From Thalassotalea loyana (GTDB lineage: Bacteria > Pseudomonadota > Gammaproteobacteria > Enterobacterales > Alteromonadaceae), in NCBI RefSeq assembly GCF_030161435.1, contig NZ_BSSV01000003.1, forward strand, positions 372,001-436,000: DNA of 64,000 bases, written 5' to 3'. Positions 25,113-34,445 of the stretch are shown one piece after another; positions within the stretch are counted from its first letter, which is position 1; every line of letters begins with the position of its first letter. The notes below the pieces were generated by a model. It searched no databases and was not told where the DNA came from. It saw only the letters and a program-made list of their open reading frames with translations. Both the position numbers and the translations under genes were made by a program.

Positions 25113-25997
25113 GTGTCAAATCCAAAGAAAAAATACATGTCACTATCTGGCATGAATGTGGTTGACTTACCAGACGCGAAGTTAAGTGCCATGGCGAAGG
25201 ACATACTGGCAGAAAAGATCCATGGAATTTCATTTAGCCCTTACGGCGAAGGCCAAAAACCAGGTGATAACGTTAGTAAAGCACAAATAGACCAACGATT
25301 ATCCGTTATCGAATACAACACCAACTGGATTAGAAGTTTCTCATGCACCAAAGGCAACGAGTTAATTCCACAAGTAGCCAAAGAAAAAGGGTTGAAGACT
25401 TTAGTTGGTGCTTGACTAGACGACGACTTAGAAAACAACGAAAAAGAAATCGAAAAGCTCATTGAGCTTGCCAATGATGGCTTAGTTGATATTGCGGCTG
25501 TTGGTAACGAAGTTTTATTAAGAGAGGAGCTAACCGAAGCTCAGCTGATCGACTACATAAAACGCGTAAAAGCAGCCTTACCTAATATTGATGTCGGTTA
25601 TGTTGATGCCTATTACGAATTTGAAGATCACCCATTAATAACAAATGAATGTGACGTAATACTCGCAAACTGCTATCCATTTTGGGAGGGCTGTATGCTC
25701 GAGTATTCAATTTTATACATGAAAGACATGTATCGTCGCGCCACCAAAGTGGCTGCTGGTAAGAAGGTGATCATTACTGAAACCGGCTGGCCCGATCAAG
25801 GACCAGATGAATGGGGAGCAAAGCCTGGATTTGCTAACGCGATGAAGTACTTCATTGGCACCTATCAATGGGCCGCAGAAGATAACGTCGACGTATTTTA
25901 TTTCTCATCATTTGATGAGCAATGGAAAGTTAAAGATGAAGGCGGTGTTGGCGCTCATTGGGGGCTTTGGGACGCACACGGCAACTATAAATACTAG
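25113..25997 (+). pseudogene. GH17 beta-1,3-glucanase interrupted by an in-frame TGA
   Basis: The start is GTG 25113 with AGGAG seven bases upstream, 12 bases after the GH149-like gene. The frame reads to a TGA at 25413-25415 (after L-V-G-A) and continues open in the same frame to 25997, giving 294 residues if the stop is read through. GH17 proteins often have Trp here (V-G-A-W-L-x-D), so a TGG to TGA change is the simplest explanation. Both GH17 catalytic acids lie beyond the stop: Glu133 in V-G-N-E-V and Glu223 in I-T-E-T-G-W-P. The truncated 100-residue product would be inactive. There is no signal peptide. The rest is undecayed, so the change is recent or a base-call error. Confidence 0.85.
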
Positions 25998-26046
25998 GGC
26001 CATAACGCCCTAACAAGATACATAAAGAGTCGAGAAAGTAATTTAC

Positions 26047-26967
26047 ATGAATAATAACGAACAATTACCTTACGCTTCTGCGATTTGTTACTCAGGCTAT
26101 CGAGAAGGTCAGAACCCAAGAGAAGGCATTTATCCTAGTTATCAGCAAATAAAAGAAGATTTACTGATCCTACAAGACGACTGGTGCTATTTAAGATTAT
26201 ATGACTGTGGACCACACGCTCAATTAGTCATTGATGTGATTAACAATGAAAACCTAAACTTTAAACTTATGTTAGGTGCTGACATCGGCGCAGAGCAAAT
26301 AAACCCTAACTGTCCTTGGGGCGCTCAATATTCAGCAGAAGAATTAACGCGAAACGCAGAGGCTAATGAAGAGCAAATCAATAAATTAATTGAATATGCT
26401 AATAACTACCCAGACATTATTGCCTCAGTTTCTATTGGCAATGAGGCGAGCGTTGACTGGACAGATCATCTAGTTCCTGTTGAAAAGCTGGTCTATTACG
26501 CTCAAAAAGTAAAAGACAATGTAAAACAACCGGTCACGTTTTGCGAAAACTACGTACCCTGGTGTGAAAAGCTAGAGCCTTTGGTGGAGGTGGTAGATTT
26601 TATCTCTATCCATACTTATCCGGCGTGGGAATACAAAACCATAGAATCTGCACTCGCTTACACAATAGAAAACTACCAAAGCGTTGCCAATAAATACCCT
26701 CATAAACAAATCGTAATTACAGAGGCTGGATGGACAACACGCTCTAATGGTCGTGGCATTGAGTGCTGGAACGCATCTCCAGAACTACAAGCAATTTACT
26801 ATCAACAACTGCTGACATGGAGCAAAGAAAATAGGATTACCACTTTTTTCTTTGAAGCCTTTGATGAGCCGTGGAAAGGCTCAGCAGATAGCGACGAGCC
26901 AGAAAAACATTGGGGATTATTCTACGTTGATCGCAGCCCAAAACTGGCTATGCGAAGTAGAGCTTGA
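26047..26967 (+). CDS. GH17-family glucan hydrolase, intact second copy
   Basis: A 306-residue TIM-barrel protein with acid/base Glu133 in S-I-G-N-E-A-S and nucleophile Glu226 in V-I-T-E-A-G-W, the two GH17 signatures. It also has F-F-F-E-A-F-D-E-P-W-K near residue 276. It is clearly diverged from the preceding GH17 gene, although the first catalytic residue has the same number. There is no signal peptide, so it probably acts on imported beta-1,3-oligosaccharides in the cytoplasm, as exo-hydrolase or transglycosylase (inference). It is the last gene of the rightward series and ends 14 bases before a convergent gene. Confidence 0.85.
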   Translation: MNNNEQLPYASAICYSGYREGQNPREGIYPSYQQIKEDLLILQDDWCYLRLYDCGPHAQLVIDVINNENLNFKLMLGADIGAEQINPNCPWGAQYSAEELTRNAEANEEQINKLIEYANNYPDIIASVSIGNEASVDWTDHLVPVEKLVYYAQKVKDNVKQPVTFCENYVPWCEKLEPLVEVVDFISIHTYPAWEYKTIESALAYTIENYQSVANKYPHKQIVITEAGWTTRSNGRGIECWNASPELQAIYYQQLLTWSKENRITTFFFEAFDEPWKGSADSDEPEKHWGLFYVDRSPKLAMRSRA

Positions 26968-26981
26968 TGAGATAATAAGTG

Positions 26982-27692
26982 TCAGTTTTTGGGTTTAGTT
27001 CCCGCTAAACTCGAAAACTGAGTGACGAGTGCATCATGCAAGTCAGATTTTGTCGACACGGCAATATATGCCCCCTCTTTACTCAGTAGAGACTTACGAT
27101 AAGCAATTTTTGGGATCATCTCTCGACTATTTACATAAAAATTAAACGGCTCATCATAAGCCATCAAATACTTGGCTCTACCCGTTAGAAAAAAACGTGT
27201 CGACGACTCAGTGTCTGGAAAGTCAATAAAAACAAAGCCGTCATCAATAAATTCTTGTCTTTTTCCACCATAACTATAGCCTCGAACTCCAGCAATAACC
27301 TTAACGTCATCCGCCTCTATAGACTGGTACAAACTTAATGAAAAATCCGTCATTTTTAACGGTAGAAAGGTGACATTATCCTTTAAGAGCTTTGTTGATT
27401 TGGTGTTTATCGTTAAATCAACTTGTCCATTATCAATCATTTGGTATATGCGTGCTGATGGCGCACAAAAGCTATCAACATGGTAACCTAGCGTATCAAT
27501 AAGCTGTTCGAGCTCCTGAACAAGCGAGCCGATACACTTTTTAGAGTAGCGATCGATATATGAGTAGGGAGGAAAGTGGCCCCCGGCGACCGTAATTTTA
27601 CTCTCGGGACAAGCATGAACGGACAAAGTGATTACGATGGATAGCGCTATAACTGCTAAGAGGTGCTGGCCACACCTAAACAACATGTTCAT
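26982..27692 (-). CDS. Periplasmic solute-binding-like protein, SBP_bac_3 type
   Basis: With ATG 27692 this is a 236-residue protein with a signal peptide ending V-H-A-C; an ATG at 27725 in the same frame gives 247 residues. The stretch G-G-H-F-P-P-Y-S-Y, G-Q-V-D-L-T-I-N-T-K and a late E-G-A-Y-I-A-V-S fit the family 3 amino-acid-binding fold. Such stand-alone proteins are frequent in Alteromonadales and often have no transporter partner. Four Cys residues suggest disulfides. No ABC permease gene is adjacent, and a link to glucan use is not evident. Confidence 0.7.
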   Translation of the reverse strand: MNMLFRCGQHLLAVIALSIVITLSVHACPESKITVAGGHFPPYSYIDRYSKKCIGSLVQELEQLIDTLGYHVDSFCAPSARIYQMIDNGQVDLTINTKSTKLLKDNVTFLPLKMTDFSLSLYQSIEADDVKVIAGVRGYSYGGKRQEFIDDGFVFIDFPDTESSTRFFLTGRAKYLMAYDEPFNFYVNSREMIPKIAYRKSLLSKEGAYIAVSTKSDLHDALVTQFSSLAGTKPKN

Positions 27693-27853
27693 AAGAAACA
27701 AGATTCCTAGTTCGATGCACCTCATATAATTTAACAGCTTGAAAACTCAAATAAACACACGACATTATGCAAACGTGATAGTGGTTTAACTACATTTTTT
27801 CTATCAGTAAATTTAACAAATAAGTGTGGAAGAAATGTGGAAAGAGTGGTCAT

Positions 27854-27889
27854 ATCAGTACAAATGAATATTACTTCATTTGTACTGAT
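27854..27889. terminator. Perfect 14-bp hairpin downstream of the di-haem lipoprotein gene
   Basis: ATCAGTACAAATGA (27854-27867) and TCATTTGTACTGAT (27876-27889) are perfectly complementary around an 8-base loop, 8 bases beyond the stop of the minus-strand gene. A T-tract is not obvious, so it may act as a 3' protective hairpin. Confidence 0.55.
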
Positions 27890-27897
27890 TTGAGATT

Positions 27898-30800
27898 TTA
27901 TAAAGAATTAAGGAAGTTTAATAATGCGGTTTTATCCGTTTGAGAAAGCGTTTGGTAAGCTGTATTTGAAGCTTGTGCCTCACCTCCATGCCATAAAATC
28001 GCTTCATCAATTGTTCTTGCTCTGCCATCATGTAAGAAACCAACGCGATTAATATCATCAGCACTTTGCGCTAACGACACCGAATCATTGGCTTTATCAT
28101 CTCTGACCATCACATCAACGGCATGACCTAGGCCCCACAAAGGAGCTGTTCGCCACTCAGCACCAGAGGCAGTGCCTTCACCTAAATTATCTGCTAGCCC
28201 TTCACCCATATCGTGCAATAGCATATCAGTGTATGGCGATATTTGTTGGTTTCTAAGTTCTGCTAACGGATGAAATAAAGACGTTGTATAGCTTGGTGTG
28301 TGACAATCAGCGCAGCCGATATCTGAAAATATTGTTTCACCAGCTGAATTGTCATAATCACGCCTCGCCGGTACCCCCAATAAAGCTAAATACTTAACAA
28401 GTTTATCTAGGTTTTCATCATCCAGTTCAGCAATGTTACTACCACAATTAGTCTGTGCAGAACCACAATCAGGCTCAGGCAGAACTGATGTCATAACACC
28501 AATATCAGTATTAAATGCCGCAGCTACTTGATGTAATAAACTTGCAGTACTTGCTTTGTAGCCAAAGCGGCCAACTCGCTTATCACCAGTTACGGGATCG
28601 ACAACTTCAGAAATACGCCCTGAAATGCCATCGCCATCAAGATCATTTGGATCAGCCTGATTAACGATATCTGTTTCAGCAATAGCTTCTAGTAAACCTA
28701 ACCCTACTAATTGGGGGGCAATACGCGCCGAAAACGCGATAGGTGTACCATTACTAAAATTGTAATTTGGCGATCTAAGCCCATTTTCTTCGTCCGTCCA
28801 ACTGCCTAATGTCACCTGCCCCTCCGATACGGTACCGCTAGCATTATCAGCTACTTCAGGTTGCAATACTCGGCCTCTTAGTGGGTCCGGTTCACCATTA
28901 ACATCACCTACTTTAAATACCCATTTATCTAATGCTTCGCCAACATCAGCGACTAACGCACGGCCATTTCGAATATGACAATTTGCACATGAATGATTGA
29001 TATATCGTGGACCTGCTTTGCCAATTTGCTCGGTCCAAACGATATTGTCGTGTCGCTCGTCATGTTCGCCCGTTTCAAAATTCGTATGATGAACTCGTCT
29101 GCCCTCAACCCAAGGTTGAGCATTGCCTGGGCTCATATTGGTCGCCATGCCCATAAATCGACCTGCTGGTTCTTCACTGTAGTTATACCCTAGGGTTGTA
29201 TCACCACCAATCAGGCCTTTTTGCGGTATTGGATAACTATCATCGTATTCATTTCTATCCCATTCAAATGGATGAACACCGGGTTGACCAGTAAGATATA
29301 AGAACGTCGTACCATAGTAATTTAGACGGGTACCCGCAGGAGGCGAGAGTAAAAACTGGCTGGCTTCAAATTCCATTCTACGCCCAGTAGTCAATGGAAT
29401 GATTGGTCCTGTTGATTGCCATTCATCAACAATATCTAAGGTGTACTTAAACTGATGACCATCGTCACTGGTTTTTTCAAAATCATTATTCCATGTACCT
29501 CTGCCCACATAAACAGTGCCAGTTTCAGCTGGATTTACCTTTTCCTCTTCTTTTTGTGGGTTGAAGTTAAACTGGCCAGTGGTAGTAATGCCGTTGTACC
29601 AAACCCTAAACTCACGAGCACCTAATTCAGCTTCGGTTATCCACGTCACTCTAATCAGGCTTTGACCCAATGGCGTGTAATCTTCTAATTGAATTCTCGC
29701 CGTACGATATTCCCAATAATGGGCTAAGAAATGGTCATAGTGATCTTGAAAAGTGATGTCTTTGGCATGACGGTCACGTCCACGATCTGCTAATCGTGTC
29801 ACCGCTACCCCATCATCTCTAACAAATGACGCAATAGGCTCAAGTGCAGTACCACTGTTAAACAGCGAAACAAAATCACCGACAAGCCCCATTTCAACGG
29901 TGTGCCAAAGCTCGCCATTGCCGTTTGTCTCACCAGGGCTTTCATCACCAACGAAGAAATACAGCGGACGCCCTTCAAATGTGACTTGTTCAGAGCCATC
30001 ATTTCGAACAATTATCGACAGGTTTGCAACACCAGTTGCCTCATCGTCAGCTAACAACAAAGGTGGCCAATTGGTCGCACATGCATCATTACAGGTACTT
30101 CCCGAACCACCAAGGTCATTATCAAACACATAGAGACTGAAACCTGGTTTAGTCGAGTCTTCCCCGCCAACCAATATATTGTTTTGGTTCGCCACTTCAT
30201 TTAAAGGTCTAACGATGGTGCAACCTTGGCCATCGACATCGTCACCCTCTGGTGTATCTGGACAAATATCGAGGCTATCATCAATACCATCGCCATCACT
30301 ATCTGGGCAACCAATCTCATTAACTGCGACACCTTCAACGGTATTCGGACATGCATCATTAGTATCGCCCACACCATCAAAATCATCATCAGCGATTTGT
30401 TCAAAGGACAGCCAGTTCAAATTAAAATCACCTGCAACTATCGTTACTCGCAGCGTATGCTCACCACTTTCCAGCGCCAATGAGCCAACCTTCTCTGTCG
30501 AATAAACCTGCCAACCACCAGTATTGGGCAAATTATCTGATTCAATTTGTTTACCGTTAACAGATAGCCTAAACCTGCCATTACCCACTTCGGAAGCAAC
30601 CCTAGCATACACTTCATAGGTTGCTTTTGAAGATTCAATATCATATTCCAGCCACTCATCCCTGACCGTCCAGCCAATGTTGTATTGCCCATTGGTATCA
30701 GAAGTAACCTCTATATCTACGTTGTCATTACGATAAGCACCTCCATTATTGCCGACATCGGAATCTTGATAGGCAACATAGTCTTGGGCTTGGACAAGGA

Positions 30801-31188
30801 TATTTTCAATGGCTTCAGGTAATGCAATAACAATGACGGTACGAGTTACTTGGGCCTCATTACCAGCAGAGTCAGTTGCGCTATACACTATTTGGTATTC
30901 ACCAGCAGTACTTGTATCAACTGTGCCTTCTATGGTTACTTGTACATTTGAATCTCTATCATCAGTAGCAGTAACGCCAGGGTCTTCAAACGTTGTTCCT
31001 TGCTGTATTTCCATTCGAGGATCACCCTCTAAGGTGATTGTCGGTGGTGTTGTATCGGCTTCTTGGGTTGGTGGTGTTGGGACAACCGGATCTGGCGTTG
31101 CGCTCTCTCCACCGCCGCCTCCACAAGCAACTAAGGTGCTTAACAGCATAACCGTTGTCAGCGGTCTTAACTTGTTCATTGAATTCAT
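27898..31188 (-). CDS. Multidomain di-haem lipoprotein with carbohydrate-binding and calcium-repeat domains
   Basis: A 1096-residue lipoprotein (lipobox L-V-A-C22). In order I see: an Ig-like DUF5011 domain (about 45-122, F-E-D-P-G-V-T-A-T-D); a CBM6-like domain (about 128-265); a thrombospondin type 3-like calcium repeat (about 268-330); a domain with two Y-x-F-x-x-D motifs as in COG4315 lipoproteins (about 335-445); a region I do not recognise; and a C-terminal di-haem oxidoreductase domain of the DHOR type (about 680-1096). Haem sites are C734-A-N-C-H738 and C959-A-D-C-H963. DHOR proteins relate to cytochrome c peroxidase-type di-haem enzymes; their substrates are mostly unknown. A terminator separates it from the upstream TonB receptor gene. 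Confidence 0.8.
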   Translation of the reverse strand: MNSMNKLRPLTTVMLLSTLVACGGGGGESATPDPVVPTPPTQEADTTPPTITLEGDPRMEIQQGTTFEDPGVTATDDRDSNVQVTIEGTVDTSTAGEYQIVYSATDSAGNEAQVTRTVIVIALPEAIENILVQAQDYVAYQDSDVGNNGGAYRNDNVDIEVTSDTNGQYNIGWTVRDEWLEYDIESSKATYEVYARVASEVGNGRFRLSVNGKQIESDNLPNTGGWQVYSTEKVGSLALESGEHTLRVTIVAGDFNLNWLSFEQIADDDFDGVGDTNDACPNTVEGVAVNEIGCPDSDGDGIDDSLDICPDTPEGDDVDGQGCTIVRPLNEVANQNNILVGGEDSTKPGFSLYVFDNDLGGSGSTCNDACATNWPPLLLADDEATGVANLSIIVRNDGSEQVTFEGRPLYFFVGDESPGETNGNGELWHTVEMGLVGDFVSLFNSGTALEPIASFVRDDGVAVTRLADRGRDRHAKDITFQDHYDHFLAHYWEYRTARIQLEDYTPLGQSLIRVTWITEAELGAREFRVWYNGITTTGQFNFNPQKEEEKVNPAETGTVYVGRGTWNNDFEKTSDDGHQFKYTLDIVDEWQSTGPIIPLTTGRRMEFEASQFLLSPPAGTRLNYYGTTFLYLTGQPGVHPFEWDRNEYDDSYPIPQKGLIGGDTTLGYNYSEEPAGRFMGMATNMSPGNAQPWVEGRRVHHTNFETGEHDERHDNIVWTEQIGKAGPRYINHSCANCHIRNGRALVADVGEALDKWVFKVGDVNGEPDPLRGRVLQPEVADNASGTVSEGQVTLGSWTDEENGLRSPNYNFSNGTPIAFSARIAPQLVGLGLLEAIAETDIVNQADPNDLDGDGISGRISEVVDPVTGDKRVGRFGYKASTASLLHQVAAAFNTDIGVMTSVLPEPDCGSAQTNCGSNIAELDDENLDKLVKYLALLGVPARRDYDNSAGETIFSDIGCADCHTPSYTTSLFHPLAELRNQQISPYTDMLLHDMGEGLADNLGEGTASGAEWRTAPLWGLGHAVDVMVRDDKANDSVSLAQSADDINRVGFLHDGRARTIDEAILWHGGEAQASNTAYQTLSQTDKTALLNFLNSL

Positions 31189-31288
31189 GTCAGCTCTTTT
31201 AGTTATATGTTTTTAAAGCAAAATAATCTCTAACTCGATAAGGAAATATCGGCTATGACGTGTTTTTGTGGTTTACTAGGAAAAAATG

Positions 31289-31316
31289 AAAAGCCATCGA
31301 GATTCGATGGCTTTTA
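31289..31316. terminator. Strong terminator after the glucan TonB receptor gene
   Basis: AAAAGCCATCGA (31289-31300) and TCGATGGCTTTT (31304-31315) form a near-perfect stem. It is flanked by A-rich sequence on the left, giving a T-tract for leftward transcripts. It should end the giant GH16-TonB receptor transcript. Confidence 0.8.
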
Positions 31317-31331
31317 TTTTTAAGTATTAAA

Positions 31332-34300
31332 CTAGAACTTGAAGCGGCCGCCGATTGCGTAGCGGCTACCGTATTGTCGAGCAAATAAGAATTGCTCTTC
31401 ATAACGGCCATAGCCTTGTTCCGTTTCATTGTTGATATTTACGCCTTCAAAGAAAATCGTAATGTTTTCAGTAATGTCATAATTGACACTTACATCCCAT
31501 TGACCAAATTCTTTAGCGTATTGTGGCGGTGTATCAATTGTTGTACCTTGCGCTTGACCTAAACCAATCAAGTATGAATCACGCCATGAGTAGGTAGCTT
31601 TCACTGACAGACCATCAAGGTCATAAAACACCTGAAAGTTTGCAGAGTCACTTAAGCCTGGAAGTACAGGTTGCTCGGCGTAAATTTCTGGGTCGTACTC
31701 GACATCACCATCAACAAATGTTGCGTTAACAGCAAAACCGAAACCTGAGTCACCGAATAAATGCTGTATTGCAATTTCAGCACCCTCAACTGTGCGTTTA
31801 TCGACGTTTTCAGGAGAATTAATACTCCACACTAATAGAGGGTCTGTTGCTGGGTCAGCTTCAATTGCACCATCGGCATTACCATGGCCATTAACTAGCA
31901 TCTGCTGAAAAATAGCTGAATCAGTCGCTACTTCACCGCGTTGTTCTATTTGGCTCACTGCTTGATTCCAACGCTCACCTAAATAAATATCATGAACACC
32001 CGAAAGCGTTTGATCAAATGGCGAATTAGCAATCCAATCATCGACATCTTTTTGGAATAAACCAAGTGATACGTAGCTACCTTCTTCGTAGTAGTATTCA
32101 ACAGATAAATCTAAATTGGTTGAAACGAACGGCTGTAGCGCGGTGTTACCACGGGAGCCTGTTCTAGCACCAATTTTTGGACTACCTGTATATGAAATAC
32201 CGCCAAGTAAGTTACCTAAACCTGGACGAGTCATCGATTTACCCCAAGATAAGCGGGCAACAATGTCGTCGGTTAAGTCAAACTTAAAATCTATCATTGG
32301 CAGCAACACGTCATAATCGGCTGAGTTTGACGTTGGCACGAGCTCATCTTGATAAATAGTGATCCACTCGCCTGCTGACACCCAATTAACCATTAATGGG
32401 ATGTTATCTTCCGACGGGCTCACAACATCAGTGGTCTCATAACGAACCCCTGCATTCATGCGAACGTATATATCGCCAAGCTCAAACTCCCAATCGGTTT
32501 GGATATAAAAACTATCGGTGTCTTCGTCAACTCGGCTCATGCTGTCTTGAGCAAAATATGGATTAGTGTTGTAGTAGTTATCACCTAAAATATCTTCTGT
32601 GAGTACCGCTAACTGCCGAGATACAGCCTCATCAAAGTCGTAGGTATAGAAGTAGTTAGGAGAAAGAGCTGAACCACCACCAGAGAATTGATCAAGAAAA
32701 CCAGACGTGTCATGTAGCATAAACATGTCGTCAGGGAAAATTGCCGTAAAGCTAGGATTAAAACCAGGACCTCCACGTAAACCGCTCCAACCGTTACGAC
32801 CGGTTAGTGATTGCTCGGTGCGCGCGGCACCAAATTTAACCGTCGTTAGGTAGGTATAATCCGTTTCCCAAGTAAAGTGTAACTGCAACTGCTGAATGTC
32901 TGACTTACCTGGTGAATGAATAAATTGACTAAAGTTCGAGTCGATTTCACCCGCCAATAATTGGTTTGTACCATTGTCCCAATTAATCGTGTAATGTGGA
33001 ATTTCACCACTCGTAAAGTCGTACACTTTAGAAACTAGTTTGTCAGAGCCGAGAATCACTTGACCTTGGCTGCCACTACCCTTATCAGCACCATTATCAG
33101 TTTCACTACTTGAATCATGATAATCAATTACCATGCTAAAGCTGTCTGTGATTTGCCAATCGACATTAAAGCCAATCGACTCAGAATCTACGTCAGTCGT
33201 ACCTTTGCTCGCGGTAAATGAACCATCATCACCGGCAATTTCTGTATATACTGCGGTACCATTTTGATCTAACTCATAGGCAACAATGTTTGAGCCGAAG
33301 TTATTCCAAATACCCCAACCAAAAGACTCAACACCTGTGGTTGATTGACTTGCCGTGTAATCAGCAGTAAACACTAAATTATCTAATGGCGCATACTGCA
33401 AGGTTAACTGACCATTATTTCGCTCACGACGAATATCTTCATAACCAAAGTTCATATCTTTTGGAAAGAAATGGGCTCCAATGCGCTCGCCGTTCTCATC
33501 AAGTGCACGAGGATCAATCGCAAAGCCATCAGCCAATGTCGGCAAACGTCCAATACCCTGCTCTTGAGCAACAATTTCTCCAGCATCGTTCGGGCCGTAT
33601 AGCACCTCGCCGTATTGCCAACCTTGAATATTAGCTTGTTGCTTTTGAAAGTCGCGACGTTGGTGTGAAAAACTTAAAGCAATACCAAAGGTATCATCCA
33701 TCATGGTAGAGCTAAAAACACCTGCAATTTCAGGTGTTACGTCGTCGTATTTCTCGTTTGACTCGTCATATAGACCTTTCGCCATAAATGAGCCCTTTGT
33801 ACCTGGGCTGTTTAACGGTTTAGTTGAAACAATGTTTACCGTTGCCCCTAAACCACCTGTTGGCGTTTCTGCGCGCGCTGACTTTTGAATCTCTAAGGCA
33901 CTAACGCCTTCAGACGATAGGTTTTCAAAGGCAAACGAACGGGTAAAGCCTGTACCAGGCATTTGTCTACCGTTAAGCGTGACTAAGTTAAATTCAGGGC
34001 CGAAACCACGTACAGTAATTTGGCTACCCTCACCGTTAGAGCGGCTAACAGAGACACCCGTGATGCGACCTAATGACTCGGCAAGGTTAGTATCTGGAAA
34101 CTTACCCATTTCTTCAGCAGAAATGGCATCCATGATACCGTCGGCATCACGTTTTAGATCCATAGAGCGGATCATACTGCCTCGGATACCTCTGACTTGG
34201 ATGATTTCGATATCTTGCTCTGCGTTTTCTTCCTCACTTTCCTGTGCGACAGCATAAGCTGGTAGTAACATCGTTGAACCAAGAGCCAACAGCACAGACA

Positions 34301-34337
34301 GAGATATTTTATTTCTTTTCAAGTTCATCTTATTCAC
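31332..34337 (-). CDS. TonB-dependent outer-membrane receptor, probably for beta-1,3-glucan oligosaccharides
   Basis: A receptor of about 1001 residues. GTG 34337 is preferred because AAGAAGG lies five bases upstream; ATG 34328 and GTG 34388 are in frame. The signal peptide ends A-Y-A-V-A, then an acidic linker leads to a TonB-box-like I-E-I-I-Q-V-R-G. The plug has I-T-V-R-G-F-G-P-E-F-N-L-V-T-L-N-G-R and the 22-strand barrel ends G-G-R-F-K-F. The opening (S-M-D-L-K-R-D-A-D-G-I-M-D-A-I-S) is typical of the TIGR01782 Xanthomonas/Caulobacter-type polysaccharide receptors. It is 57-108 bases downstream of the giant GH16 gene on the same strand, so co-transcription and uptake of its products are likely. 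No SusD partner is present, as expected for Gammaproteobacteria. Confidence 0.9.
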   Translation of the reverse strand: MNKMNLKRNKISLSVLLALGSTMLLPAYAVAQESEEENAEQDIEIIQVRGIRGSMIRSMDLKRDADGIMDAISAEEMGKFPDTNLAESLGRITGVSVSRSNGEGSQITVRGFGPEFNLVTLNGRQMPGTGFTRSFAFENLSSEGVSALEIQKSARAETPTGGLGATVNIVSTKPLNSPGTKGSFMAKGLYDESNEKYDDVTPEIAGVFSSTMMDDTFGIALSFSHQRRDFQKQQANIQGWQYGEVLYGPNDAGEIVAQEQGIGRLPTLADGFAIDPRALDENGERIGAHFFPKDMNFGYEDIRRERNNGQLTLQYAPLDNLVFTADYTASQSTTGVESFGWGIWNNFGSNIVAYELDQNGTAVYTEIAGDDGSFTASKGTTDVDSESIGFNVDWQITDSFSMVIDYHDSSSETDNGADKGSGSQGQVILGSDKLVSKVYDFTSGEIPHYTINWDNGTNQLLAGEIDSNFSQFIHSPGKSDIQQLQLHFTWETDYTYLTTVKFGAARTEQSLTGRNGWSGLRGGPGFNPSFTAIFPDDMFMLHDTSGFLDQFSGGGSALSPNYFYTYDFDEAVSRQLAVLTEDILGDNYYNTNPYFAQDSMSRVDEDTDSFYIQTDWEFELGDIYVRMNAGVRYETTDVVSPSEDNIPLMVNWVSAGEWITIYQDELVPTSNSADYDVLLPMIDFKFDLTDDIVARLSWGKSMTRPGLGNLLGGISYTGSPKIGARTGSRGNTALQPFVSTNLDLSVEYYYEEGSYVSLGLFQKDVDDWIANSPFDQTLSGVHDIYLGERWNQAVSQIEQRGEVATDSAIFQQMLVNGHGNADGAIEADPATDPLLVWSINSPENVDKRTVEGAEIAIQHLFGDSGFGFAVNATFVDGDVEYDPEIYAEQPVLPGLSDSANFQVFYDLDGLSVKATYSWRDSYLIGLGQAQGTTIDTPPQYAKEFGQWDVSVNYDITENITIFFEGVNINNETEQGYGRYEEQFLFARQYGSRYAIGGRFKF

Positions 34338-34445
34338 AATGACCTTCTTATTTTTATCTGACTCTGCGACGCTTTTAATCAAGGTCACAGAGTATTTTGT
34401 TATATCTACGTTTATTGAAACAGTGTCATAAACACCCGAGTCTTC

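Noticed and set aside
25695-25997. Separate 100-residue gene with a GH17 C-terminal domain
   Set aside because: It is in the same frame as the upstream fragment and is the rest of the GH17 gene beyond the TGA, not an independent gene.
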